Assembly (NCBI RefSeq): GCF_004363095.1
Contig: NZ_SNYO01000004.1
Coordinates: 375,905 to 439,904, forward strand
Reading direction: 5' to 3'
Source of the DNA: Actinomycetospora succinea
GTDB lineage: Bacteria > Actinomycetota > Actinomycetes > Mycobacteriales > Pseudonocardiaceae
Length of the DNA stretch: 64,000 nucleotides
In this document: positions 57,621 to 64,000 of the stretch, in pieces
Position numbering within the stretch: the stretch's first letter is position 1
How the letters are laid out: each line of letters starts with the position of its first letter
Notes under the pieces: generated by a model
Told to the model about the DNA's origin: nothing
The model's database searches: none
The model's input: the letters and a program-made list of their open reading frames with translations, nothing else
Program-made: the position numbers and the translations under genes

Positions 57621-58073
57621 TCACTTCTCGTCCCGGCCGTCACTCGCGTCACGGCGGGAGCTCGCGAAGAGCGCGCCGCCGAGGGGGATGAGCAGGAAGA
57701 AGACCCAGGCGTTCGGGATCGGGACGGTGAAGAACAGGACGAGCGCGATGATCGGTAGCGCCCCGCTGATCACCGGCCCGTAGCGGGCGAGGACCCCGGG
57801 CTCGCGGCGGGCCGGGGTGGCGGCCGCCGGGGTGGCGGTGGCGGGGAGCGGCGCCTCGCCGGGCAGCGGCGGGTGGGGCGGGGGGAGGTCGGCGAAGAGC
57901 GGCCGGAGGTCCTCGACCGTGCGCGCCTCGGCGGCGCGGGCGCTGCGCTCGCCGTACTCCTCGGGGTCGAGCCGCCCGGCCTCGAGGTGCTGGTCGAGGG
58001 CCGCCATCGCCGCGTCACGGTCGGCGGTGCCGATGCGGGGCGAGGGAAGCGGCTCGCTCATGGTCGTCAGCAT
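57621..58073 (-). CDS. DUF1707 domain membrane protein
   Basis: 150 residues. The N-terminal DUF1707 (about 10-55) has the signature RIGTADRDAAMAALDQHLEAGRLDPEEYGERSARAAEARTVEDLRPLFADL, followed by a Pro/Ala-rich linker and two membrane helices (about 98-135). DUF1707 is an actinobacteria-specific domain found on membrane and signalling proteins, of unknown role. Starts at 58073 or 58061 are both ATG. Confidence 0.9.
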   Translation of the reverse strand: MLTTMSEPLPSPRIGTADRDAAMAALDQHLEAGRLDPEEYGERSARAAEARTVEDLRPLFADLPPPHPPLPGEAPLPATATPAAATPARREPGVLARYGPVISGALPIIALVLFFTVPIPNAWVFFLLIPLGGALFASSRRDASDGRDEK

Positions 58074-58104
58074 GCCACCCGGGGCCCGGGGCGGTCGGCC
58101 CTCG

Positions 58105-58920
58105 TCAGTGCACGGTGACCGTGGCGCCGACCCGGAGCTCGCCACCCTGCGTGACCTGCGCGTACGCGCCGGCACAGGGCAGGACCCCGAAGCCGGTGAC
58201 CTCGACGCGGTTGGCGCGCATCGGCTCGCGGACCGCGTGCGGGGAGCGCGGCAGCGTGCCGTGCTCGAGCGTCGGCACCGAGCACCGCGGCGTCGGGAGC
58301 GACACCTCGAGGGTCACGGTCGTCCCGTCGGGCCCGGTGAGGTGCAGCTCGCGCCCGAGCCAGGTGTTCTCGACGTAGGGCGGGGTGCCCTCGGGCGTCG
58401 CGATGACGAGGTTCGGCCGGTAGCGCACGTACTCGACGCCGATCTCGTCCAGCGTCGCGGTGGTGATCAGGTGGACCGGGGAGTGGTCGACGAACGACGT
58501 CCCCGTCGTGCCCTGCGCGATCTCCAGGGTCGGTGTCTCGACCTCCGCCTCGACGCCCTGGTCCAGCACGTGCTCCGGGTCGGGCCGCTCGACCGCCGCG
58601 GCGTCCGGCCGGTCCGCGGCCACCCGCACGCGGCGGCCGAGCTCGTCGGCCAGCGTGTCGGTCACCCACGGGTCGAGGGCGTCGCGCGTCCAGCCCGCCG
58701 GCGAGGTGATCCGGACGCGGCCGTCCTCCGCCACCGCGGAGTAGCGCAGCAGGTCACGCCAGCGGCGCGGGTGCTTGGCCGTCGCCACGTTGCCGGTGTC
58801 CTCGTCGATCAGCGCGAGGGCGCGGTCGCCCTCGAGCCCGCCGTGGTCCACCCGCGAGCCCTCCAGGGGCTCGCCGAGCATGGACTTCACCGGGTACCGC
58901 CACAGCGCCGTGATCTGCAT
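58105..58920 (-). CDS. MOSC domain protein with N-terminal beta barrel
   Basis: A 271-residue MOSC protein of the YcbX/mARC type. The N-terminal MOSC_N barrel (LWRYPVKSMLGEPLEGSRVDHGGLEGDRALALID) is followed by the MOSC domain with RYRPNLVI and the conserved cysteine in PTPRCSVPT. These enzymes carry molybdenum cofactor and reduce N-hydroxylated compounds. No fused ferredoxin domain is present. ATG at 58920. Confidence 0.9.
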   Translation of the reverse strand: MQITALWRYPVKSMLGEPLEGSRVDHGGLEGDRALALIDEDTGNVATAKHPRRWRDLLRYSAVAEDGRVRITSPAGWTRDALDPWVTDTLADELGRRVRVAADRPDAAAVERPDPEHVLDQGVEAEVETPTLEIAQGTTGTSFVDHSPVHLITTATLDEIGVEYVRYRPNLVIATPEGTPPYVENTWLGRELHLTGPDGTTVTLEVSLPTPRCSVPTLEHGTLPRSPHAVREPMRANRVEVTGFGVLPCAGAYAQVTQGGELRVGATVTVH

Positions 58921-58992
58921 TCGCCGTCCCTGGTCGCTCTCCCACCCCCCGTACCCCGCGACCGTATCCGGCCGCGGGGGTCACCGGTGGCG

Positions 58993-59724
58993 TCAGCCGC
59001 GCTGCGAGATGCCCGTCATGCACCAGCTGCCGTCGGTCACGCCGAGCACGATGTCGGCGGGCAGGGTCTGCGTCTGGCCCTGGGCGCTCAGGGTCAGGTT
59101 GACGGGCGCGCGGGCCTGGGTGTCGAGCTCGAGGGTCGGCGGGCCCGCCGGCTGGGCCTGCTGGATCAGGCCGAGCGCGTCCGGCGGGAACGGGTTGGTC
59201 GGCGTGCCCTGCTGGTTGCGGCAGGACACGGCGTCGAGCTGTCCCGCGTCCTTCGCGGCGAGGGCGGACGTCGCCTGCTCGGCCACGCCGTCCGGGGAGC
59301 CGGGGTTGATCGCCCACCCCGGGAACAGGAACGCCGTCACGGCGAGCGCGACCACCGCGACGACGGCCACGGTGGTGGCGGCGATGAGCGCCCACGGGCG
59401 GGCCGGCTCGTCGTCGTCCTCGTCGTCCTCGTCGAGGAAGTCGTCGTCCTCGTCGACGTCGAGGGTGTCGTCGGTGCCGGTGGCCGCGGTGGGCTCGACG
59501 TCGACATCGGTGTCGTCCGCGGTCTCGTCGTCGGCCTCGGTCGCCGTGTCCTCGACCTTGTCCTCGACCTTGTCCTCGACCTTGTCCTCGGCCGGGGCCT
59601 CGGTGTCGGTCTCGGTCTCGGTCGGCGTCCCGGTCGCGGTGTCCGTGGCGTCGGTGTCGTCCGTACCGTCGAGCGCGTCGGCGCGCTCGTCGGTCAGGGT
59701 CTCGCTCCGGCCGGAGTCGGCCAT
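58993..59724 (-). CDS. Membrane-anchored protein with a very acidic cytosolic tail
   Basis: 243 residues. The N-terminal about 110 are extremely acidic low complexity with three tandem EDKV units and DVDEDDDFLDEDDEDDDEP. One membrane helix follows (about 113-137, WALIAATTVAVVAVVALAVTAFLF), then an outside C-terminal domain of about 105 residues with two cysteines (VSCRNQ; SWCMTG) and a compact beta/alpha pattern resembling small NTF2-like DUF4878-type domains. The tail may interact with basic partners or DNA-binding proteins. ATG at 59724. There is a 156-base gap to the next gene with nothing recognised. Confidence 0.78.
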   Translation of the reverse strand: MADSGRSETLTDERADALDGTDDTDATDTATGTPTETETDTEAPAEDKVEDKVEDKVEDTATEADDETADDTDVDVEPTAATGTDDTLDVDEDDDFLDEDDEDDDEPARPWALIAATTVAVVAVVALAVTAFLFPGWAINPGSPDGVAEQATSALAAKDAGQLDAVSCRNQQGTPTNPFPPDALGLIQQAQPAGPPTLELDTQARAPVNLTLSAQGQTQTLPADIVLGVTDGSWCMTGISQRG

Positions 59725-59880
59725 CGTCAGTCCTCTCGCGGTGCTCCGACGGGCTACGACGGGCGCCGGGTGGGGTGCCGTGTCAACCCCGCACCGTGCC
59801 TCATCCCGGCCGGGGCGCCCGCACCCGGGGGCACGGGCTCCGGCGATCAGCCCCTGCTCGTCCCCGATGTCCGCCTCGCG

Positions 59881-60399
59881 TCAGACCGCCTCCGCCGCCG
59901 CCGTGAGGCGCCCGAGGATCTCCTCCCAGCCGCGCACGAACGCGCCGCCCAGGTAGCCGCCGGGGCGCGCGCAGTCCTCGCCGAGCTGGGCGTCGGACAG
60001 GGCCTCCCAGCCGCGGTGCTCCACGGCGACGCGGGTCAGCGCCGGGCCGAGGACGGTGAACGTCAGCTCCACCTCGGTCGGCACGGGCGTCATGTTCCAG
60101 GTCATCACCAGGCGCTCGGGCGGCTCCCAGGCGAGCAGGTGCCCCCAGTCGCACTCGGTGCCGTCGTCCCACTGCTCGTAGACGCGGCCCTGCACACGGG
60201 GTTCGACGTGCACCGAGCGCACCCGGTCCTTGCCGGCGGAGTAGGGCTGCAGCGGCCACCACTGCCCGATCGTCGCGACGAAGACCTCGAACGTGTGCTC
60301 GCGGCTGCTGCGCACCATCGTCGACTGCCGGATGGGCGGGCGGCGCAGTGTGGTGACCTCTGCGCCGGTGACCTCAGCCCGCGGCGTGGTGCTCGTCAT
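59881..60399 (-). CDS. SRPBCC (AHSA1-like) domain protein
   Basis: 172 residues of the AHSA1/CalC START-like family. IRQSTMVRSSREHTFEVFVATIGQWWPLQ at the N-terminus, VEPRVQGRVYEQWDDGTECDWGHLLAWEPPERLVMTWN in the centre and GWEEILGRLTAA at the end are family traits. Its 5' end overlaps the 3' end of the ArsR regulator by 26 bases, the classical ArsR-SRPBCC pair whose ligand is unknown. ATG at 60399. Confidence 0.9.
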   Translation of the reverse strand: MTSTTPRAEVTGAEVTTLRRPPIRQSTMVRSSREHTFEVFVATIGQWWPLQPYSAGKDRVRSVHVEPRVQGRVYEQWDDGTECDWGHLLAWEPPERLVMTWNMTPVPTEVELTFTVLGPALTRVAVEHRGWEALSDAQLGEDCARPGGYLGGAFVRGWEEILGRLTAAAEAV

Positions 60400-60718
60400 C
60401 GGCGATCCCCCTGTCGTGCTCCACCAGCCGGCGGGCCGTGTCCAGCGACGACGCCCACATGTCCTCGAGGAACTCCCGCAGCCCGTCGAGCCCCTCGGGG
60501 CGGGCGCGGTAGAGCCGCCGCGTGCCCTCGCGGCGCTCGGTGAGCAGCCCGGCGTCCTTGAGCACCGTGAGGTGCTGGCTGACCGCGGGCCGCGTGACCT
60601 CGAACGCCGCGGCGATCTCGCCGGCGGAGAGCTCGTCGTGGGCCACCAGGCGCAGGATCGAGCGGCGCCGGGGCTCGACGAGCGCGCGCAGTGTCACGGT
60701 CTCCGGGTCGTCGTCCAC
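60374..60718 (-). CDS. ArsR family transcriptional regulator
   Basis: A 114-residue winged helix protein. LRALVEPRRRSILRLVAHDELSAGEIAAAFEVTRPAVSQHLTVLKDAGLLTERREGTRRLYRARPEG is the ArsR core. The metal-binding ELCVCDL motif is absent, so it is not an arsenic or cadmium sensor. It is coupled to the SRPBCC gene, which it probably controls together with itself. GTG start at 60718. Confidence 0.92.
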   Translation of the reverse strand: MDDDPETVTLRALVEPRRRSILRLVAHDELSAGEIAAAFEVTRPAVSQHLTVLKDAGLLTERREGTRRLYRARPEGLDGLREFLEDMWASSLDTARRLVEHDRGIADDEHHAAG

Positions 60719-60771
60719 GCGCGCCTCCTTCCGTCAGCAACGACGAACGTTAGCGCACGTGGACGGTCGTG

Positions 60772-61287
60772 TCACTTGACGAGCGTCAGCACCTCGCGGA
60801 ACGCCGCGTTGTCGCTCGAGCCCAGCCACTCGAACACGACCATCTCGGTGGTGACGACGTCGACGCCGTGCGCGCGCATCCGCTCGAGGGCGCGGTCGCG
60901 GTTGGCCTCGCGGCGGCTGCCCACCGCGTCGGCGACCACCGCGACGTCCCGGCCCTGCGCCCGCAGCGCGAGCACGGTCTGCAGCACGCACACGTGGGCC
61001 TCGCACCCGACGGCGACGATCGTCCCCGGACCGGGGTCGATCCCCGCGGCGAAGCTCGTCTTCGCGATCGCGGGCTCCGGCAGCAGGGCCGCGGTCGCCG
61101 GCACGGTCGGGCCCAGGCCCGCCGGGTTCTGCTCGGTCGCGGTTACCCCGATCCCGAGACGCGTCGCCGCCCGCACGAGGCGCCCGGCGTTCTCGACCAC
61201 CTCGTCGGCGCCCGCGATCACGGGCATCAGGCGTTCCTGCAGGTCGACGACGAGCAGCGTCGAGTCCGCCGCGGAGATCAGGGGCAC
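60772..61287 (-). CDS. Isochorismatase-like hydrolase
   Basis: 171 residues of the cysteine-hydrolase family. LLVVDLQERLMPVI has the catalytic Asp, AKTSFAAG the Lys, and VAVGCEAHVCVLQTVLALRAQG the nucleophile Cys with its cis-peptide Glu-Ala-His region. It resembles ISOC-domain (YcaC/nicotinamidase-like) proteins; the substrate is unknown. GTG at 61287 is taken. An ATG at 61344 would add 19 residues and reach within 6 bases of the divergent acyl-CoA dehydrogenase start. Confidence 0.9.
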   Translation of the reverse strand: MPLISAADSTLLVVDLQERLMPVIAGADEVVENAGRLVRAATRLGIGVTATEQNPAGLGPTVPATAALLPEPAIAKTSFAAGIDPGPGTIVAVGCEAHVCVLQTVLALRAQGRDVAVVADAVGSRREANRDRALERMRAHGVDVVTTEMVVFEWLGSSDNAAFREVLTLVK

Positions 61288-61349
61288 GGGACGACCGTAG
61301 GCGCTGCCCGCGGTTGACGGGACCGTCCCGGCGCCGTAGGGCATGGCAC

Positions 61350-62603
61350 GTGACCACAGCGTCCTCCTCAGAACCCGGCCGTACCGACCGCGTCACCGAC
61401 TACACCGAGCGCTTCGCCGCCTTCCTCGACGCGGAGGTCGCGCCGCTGGAGGACGAGCTCGCCGCGCAGGACGTCGGGACGGCGTTCAACCCCCGCCTCG
61501 ACGACGCCGGCCGCATGCACGCCGCGGTGTGGGAGGCGCGCCGGGAGGTGCAGCGGCGCTCCGCGGCCGCCGGGCTCTACAACCCGCACATCGCCGCCTC
61601 GGTCGGTGGCGGCGGGTTCTCGCGCACCGAGATGCAGCACGTCGAGGAGTTCGTCTACCGGCGCTCCGGGCTCGGGCTGGGGCTCGCCGCGCTCGGCTGG
61701 ACCGAGGGCGCGAACCCGGCGATCGAGCACTGCTCGGACACCGCGCGCAAGGAGTGGCTCGAGCCGCTGATGGCCGGCGAGATCACCGCGGCGTTCGCCA
61801 ACACCGAGATCCACGTCGGCACCGACGTGCTCGCCATGGAGACCACGGCCCGCCGCGACGGCGGCGACTGGATCCTCGACGGCACCAAGGCCTGGATCAC
61901 CAACGCGCACTTCGCCGACGTCGTCCAGGTCGTCGCCGTCACCGAGCCCGGTGCGGGCACCCGGTCGCTGTCGATGTTCCTCGTCGACGCGACCAGCCCC
62001 GGGTTCACCCGCGGCCGCGACATCCCGACGATGCTGAACGACGGGCTCACCGGCGAGCTGCACCTCGACGGCGTGCGGGTGCCGCCCGAGAACGTGGTGG
62101 GGGAGGTCGGCGACGGCTTCGCGCTGGCGATGGCGTGGATCAACTGGCGGCGTCTGTGCCGCGGCGGGATGTGCGCGGGCTGGGGCACCTGGCTGCTCGA
62201 GCGGGCGCTGGACCGGGCGCAGCACCGGACCTCGGGCGGCGCGCCGATCGCCGAACTGCAGGCGGTGCAGCACATGCTCGCCGACATGGACGCCGACGTG
62301 TACGCGGCGCGCGCGGCGTCCCTGCAGGCCCAGGCGGAGCTCGAGGCGCTGCCCGGCGGCCCCTTCGGCATGCCGCTGCACCCGGACGCGCCGCGGCTCA
62401 TGAGCCTGGTCAAGGTGATCAACGACGAGGCGTTCTTCCGCGTCGCCGACCGCGCGGTGCAGGTCCACGGCGGCACCGGCCTGCGTCTCGGCTCCCCCGA
62501 GGAGAAGCTGTTCCGCCTCGCCCGCAACCTGCGGATCCCCGCCGGCACGGTGGAGATCCAGCGCAACGCGATCGCGCGCGGGCTCCTGCGCGGCCGGCGA
62601 TGA
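61350..62603 (+). CDS. Acyl-CoA dehydrogenase
   Basis: 417 residues with the ACAD fold: N-terminal helical domain, middle barrel (AFANTEIHVGTDV; DWILDGTKAWITNAHFADVVQVVAVTE) and C-terminal helical domain with VQVHGGTGLRLGSPEEKLFRLARNLRIPAGTVEIQRNAIARGLL. It oxidises an acyl-CoA with FAD and passes electrons to ETF; chain length or branching preference is not visible. The usual catalytic Glu appears not to sit in the Tyr-Glu-Gly context of the short-chain class. GTG at 61350; overlaps the next gene by 4 bases. Confidence 0.9.
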   Translation: MTTASSSEPGRTDRVTDYTERFAAFLDAEVAPLEDELAAQDVGTAFNPRLDDAGRMHAAVWEARREVQRRSAAAGLYNPHIAASVGGGGFSRTEMQHVEEFVYRRSGLGLGLAALGWTEGANPAIEHCSDTARKEWLEPLMAGEITAAFANTEIHVGTDVLAMETTARRDGGDWILDGTKAWITNAHFADVVQVVAVTEPGAGTRSLSMFLVDATSPGFTRGRDIPTMLNDGLTGELHLDGVRVPPENVVGEVGDGFALAMAWINWRRLCRGGMCAGWGTWLLERALDRAQHRTSGGAPIAELQAVQHMLADMDADVYAARAASLQAQAELEALPGGPFGMPLHPDAPRLMSLVKVINDEAFFRVADRAVQVHGGTGLRLGSPEEKLFRLARNLRIPAGTVEIQRNAIARGLLRGRR

Positions 62604-63127
62604 CGCTCGCGGCGGTGACCGGGCGCTTCCAGCCGGTGCACGACCAGCACCTCGAGCTGTTCGCGCTCGCCCTCGCCGCGCACGACCACCTCGTCGTCGC
62701 GGTCACCAACCCCGACACGGGCGCCCGCCACGTCGCGTCCACCTCGACCCACCGCCACACCGACGAGGCCAACCCGTTCACCTACTTCGAGCGGACCCGG
62801 CTGCTCACGGCCGCGCTCGCCGGCGCCGGGATGGCCGACCGCGCCACCGTCGTCCCCTTCGACCTCACCCGCCCCGCGCTCTGGCCGGAGTACGTGCCGC
62901 GCCACGCCGTGCAGTACGTGCGGACGTTCTCGGCGTGGGAGACCGACAAGGCCGGTCGGCTCGCCGACGGCGGCTACGAGGTGGTGGTCGTCGACGGTGA
63001 TCCCGCGACCAAGCTCGACGCGGCGGCGATCCGGGCGGCGTTCCGCGACGACAGCTGGCCCTCGCTCGTCCCGCCCGCCACGGTCCCGGTGCTGCGCGAC
63101 CTGCTGGGTGATCGGGTCTCCCGGTGA
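62600..63127 (+). CDS. NadM-like nucleotidyltransferase (GRFQP family)
   Basis: 175 residues. GRFQPVHDQHLELFALAL is the cytidylyltransferase-like nucleotide-binding motif ((H/R)xGH type) in the form GRFQPxHxxH seen in archaeal NadM and bifunctional NMN adenylyltransferases. TNPDTGARHVASTSTHRHTDEANPFTYFERTRLL is also typical. It lacks the usual C-terminal ISSTxIR and has KLDAAAIRAAF instead. It may adenylate NMN or another mononucleotide. ATG overlaps the acyl-CoA dehydrogenase stop (ATGA). Confidence 0.85.
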   Translation: MTLAAVTGRFQPVHDQHLELFALALAAHDHLVVAVTNPDTGARHVASTSTHRHTDEANPFTYFERTRLLTAALAGAGMADRATVVPFDLTRPALWPEYVPRHAVQYVRTFSAWETDKAGRLADGGYEVVVVDGDPATKLDAAAIRAAFRDDSWPSLVPPATVPVLRDLLGDRVSR

Positions 63128-63161
63128 GGCCAGGGAGACGGAGCGAAGCGGAGCTCGACCC

Positions 63162-64000
63162 ATGAGGCAGCCCGGGTACGGCGAGAACCAGCCGCGGCTC
63201 GACGACGACCGGCTGCCCGTGGTGCTCGTCGTCCTCGACGGCCTGGGTGACCGGCCGGTGCCCGAGCTCGGCGACCGCACGCCCGCCGAGGCCGCGCGCA
63301 CGCCGGTGCTCGACGCCCTCGCCGCGCGCGGGTCGTCGGGCTGGCACCTCCCGTTCGGCTGGGGCCGCGCGCCGTCCTCGGAGCTCGCGCACTGGGCGAT
63401 GTTCGGGTACGCCGACGTACCGTTCCCCGGGCGCGCGGTGCTCGAGGCGCTGGGCGCGGGGATCGAGGTGCCCGCCGACACCGCCGTCACGCACGCGGCG
63501 CTGCGCACGTCGTCGGTGGGTCCCGACGGCCGCGTGTGGATCACGGGCCGCGCCGCGGGGTGGGACGGCGACGACGCGTCCGCGCTGCTCGAGGCCCTCG
63601 TGCCGGTGGCGGAGGCGCACGGCGCGCGGATCGAGGTGCTCGGCGGGCGGGGCGAGGCGCTGCTCGTGCTCAGCGGCCACGACACCGGCGCCGTCACCGA
63701 TTCCGACCCGTTCTTCGAGGACCGCCACCCCTGGCTGCGCGTGCTGGCCTGCGAGGACGCGGCCGCACCGACCGCCGAGGCCCTGACCGCCCTACTGCTC
63801 GAGGCGCGCGCGGTCCTCGTCGAGCACCCCGTCAACGCCGCCCGCCGCGACCGCGACCGGCCGCCGCTGGACGTGCTGACGACGAAGTGGTCGGGGGCGC
63901 GGGGCGCGGTGCCGCGCTTCGCCGACCACGTCGGCATCCCGGGAGCGGCCGTCACGAGCACCCGGCTCTACCGCGGGCTCGGCGCCCTGCTCGGGATGCG
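63162..64000 (+). CDS. ApgM-like (archaeal-type) 2,3-bisphosphoglycerate-independent phosphoglycerate mutase, 3' end outside
   Basis: An open frame from ATG 63162 to the window end, about 279 codons, without a stop. LPVVLVVLDGLGDRPVPELGDRTPAEAARTPVLDALAARG and GWGRAPSSELAHWAMFGY match the alkaline-phosphatase-superfamily phosphomutase type in which Ser is the nucleophile. The N-terminus is that of ApgM (PF10143-like), common in archaea and found in some actinobacteria. The second half continues past the window. It follows the NadM-like gene by 34 bases with GGAG nearby. Confidence 0.82.
   Translation, partial: MRQPGYGENQPRLDDDRLPVVLVVLDGLGDRPVPELGDRTPAEAARTPVLDALAARGSSGWHLPFGWGRAPSSELAHWAMFGYADVPFPGRAVLEALGAGIEVPADTAVTHAALRTSSVGPDGRVWITGRAAGWDGDDASALLEALVPVAEAHGARIEVLGGRGEALLVLSGHDTGAVTDSDPFFEDRHPWLRVLACEDAAAPTAEALTALLLEARAVLVEHPVNAARRDRDRPPLDVLTTKWSGARGAVPRFADHVGIPGAAVTSTRLYRGLGALLGM

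Noticed and set aside
1..64000. Prophage, integrative element or tRNA-linked island
   Set aside because: No integrase, phage structural gene, tRNA or attachment-like duplication was found. GC is uniformly high except for the small 23.2-23.8 kb pocket.

Overview
The window is a 64 kb stretch of very GC-rich DNA, densely coding on both strands, with many GTG starts and many 4-base ATGA/GTGA gene overlaps. It reads as chromosome of a high-GC actinomycete. The DUF222/HNH protein, the F420-type enzymes, the two GAF-ANTAR proteins, the perfect CGAAC-N4-GTTCG SOS box, DUF1707, DUF2243/CtaG and the cutinase all point to Actinobacteria. A Pseudonocardia/Actinomycetospora-like organism is my inference, not something the sequence proves. 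I see no rRNA, tRNA, CRISPR array, integrase or transposase.

Layout. 1-7.3 kb: the end of a DUF222/HNH protein with an in-frame 15-bp minisatellite, then an F420-type oxidoreductase, a glutamine amidotransferase, a HIT protein, trpS and a prolyl-oligopeptidase-type peptidase. 7.5-16 kb: a 1004-residue cutinase/low-complexity/polysaccharide-lyase chimera, an acetolactate-synthase-like ThDP enzyme, a GAF-ANTAR regulator, and a PadR-P450 pair divergent from an SDR. 16-23 kb: a universal stress protein, a Dabb protein coupled to a lone NIS siderophore synthetase, a patatin, an HspR-like MerR with Hsp20, and dinB with a LexA box on its start codon. 23-28.7 kb: an unrecognised two-module protein, zwf, an esterase and small enzymes.

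28.7-34.7 kb is an aromatic-catabolism block. An IclR regulator separates a four-gene overlapping operon (SDR, cupin, alpha/beta hydrolase, MhpB-type extradiol dioxygenase) from a cupin-flavin monooxygenase pair. Two similar 17-bp inverted repeats, one at each promoter side, suggest that one regulator controls both arms. Directly after it, a DUF559/AbiEi-type gene lies between two 66-bp palindromic repeats. 36-41 kb: MarR, DUF2243 plus CtaG-like membrane proteins, a 2-oxoacid decarboxylase followed by an AMP-forming ligase, and psuG. 42-47.5 kb: GAF-ANTAR plus a class III cyclase, a small protein made of five 13-residue Asp-rich repeats, AraC, an SMR pump with TetR, and a CYTH-like protein.

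47.6-55.6 kb is a second catabolic block: mmsA, an MBL-fold hydrolase, a Dph6-like PP-loop ATPase coupled to an acyl-CoA ligase and a nitroreductase, divergent from a Baeyer-Villiger monooxygenase-TetR operon. 55.6-64 kb: hydrolase, membrane proteins, MOSC protein, an ArsR-SRPBCC pair, isochorismatase, acyl-CoA dehydrogenase, a NadM-like nucleotidyltransferase and the 5' part of an ApgM-like mutase that runs off the window.

The most unusual items are the cutinase-lyase chimera, the palindromic repeats around the DUF559 gene, the two-module protein at 23.25-23.68 kb, the 13-residue repeat protein at 43.7-44.1 kb, and the IclR-controlled ring-cleavage block, whose SDR lacks both a normal start codon and the usual catalytic tyrosine.
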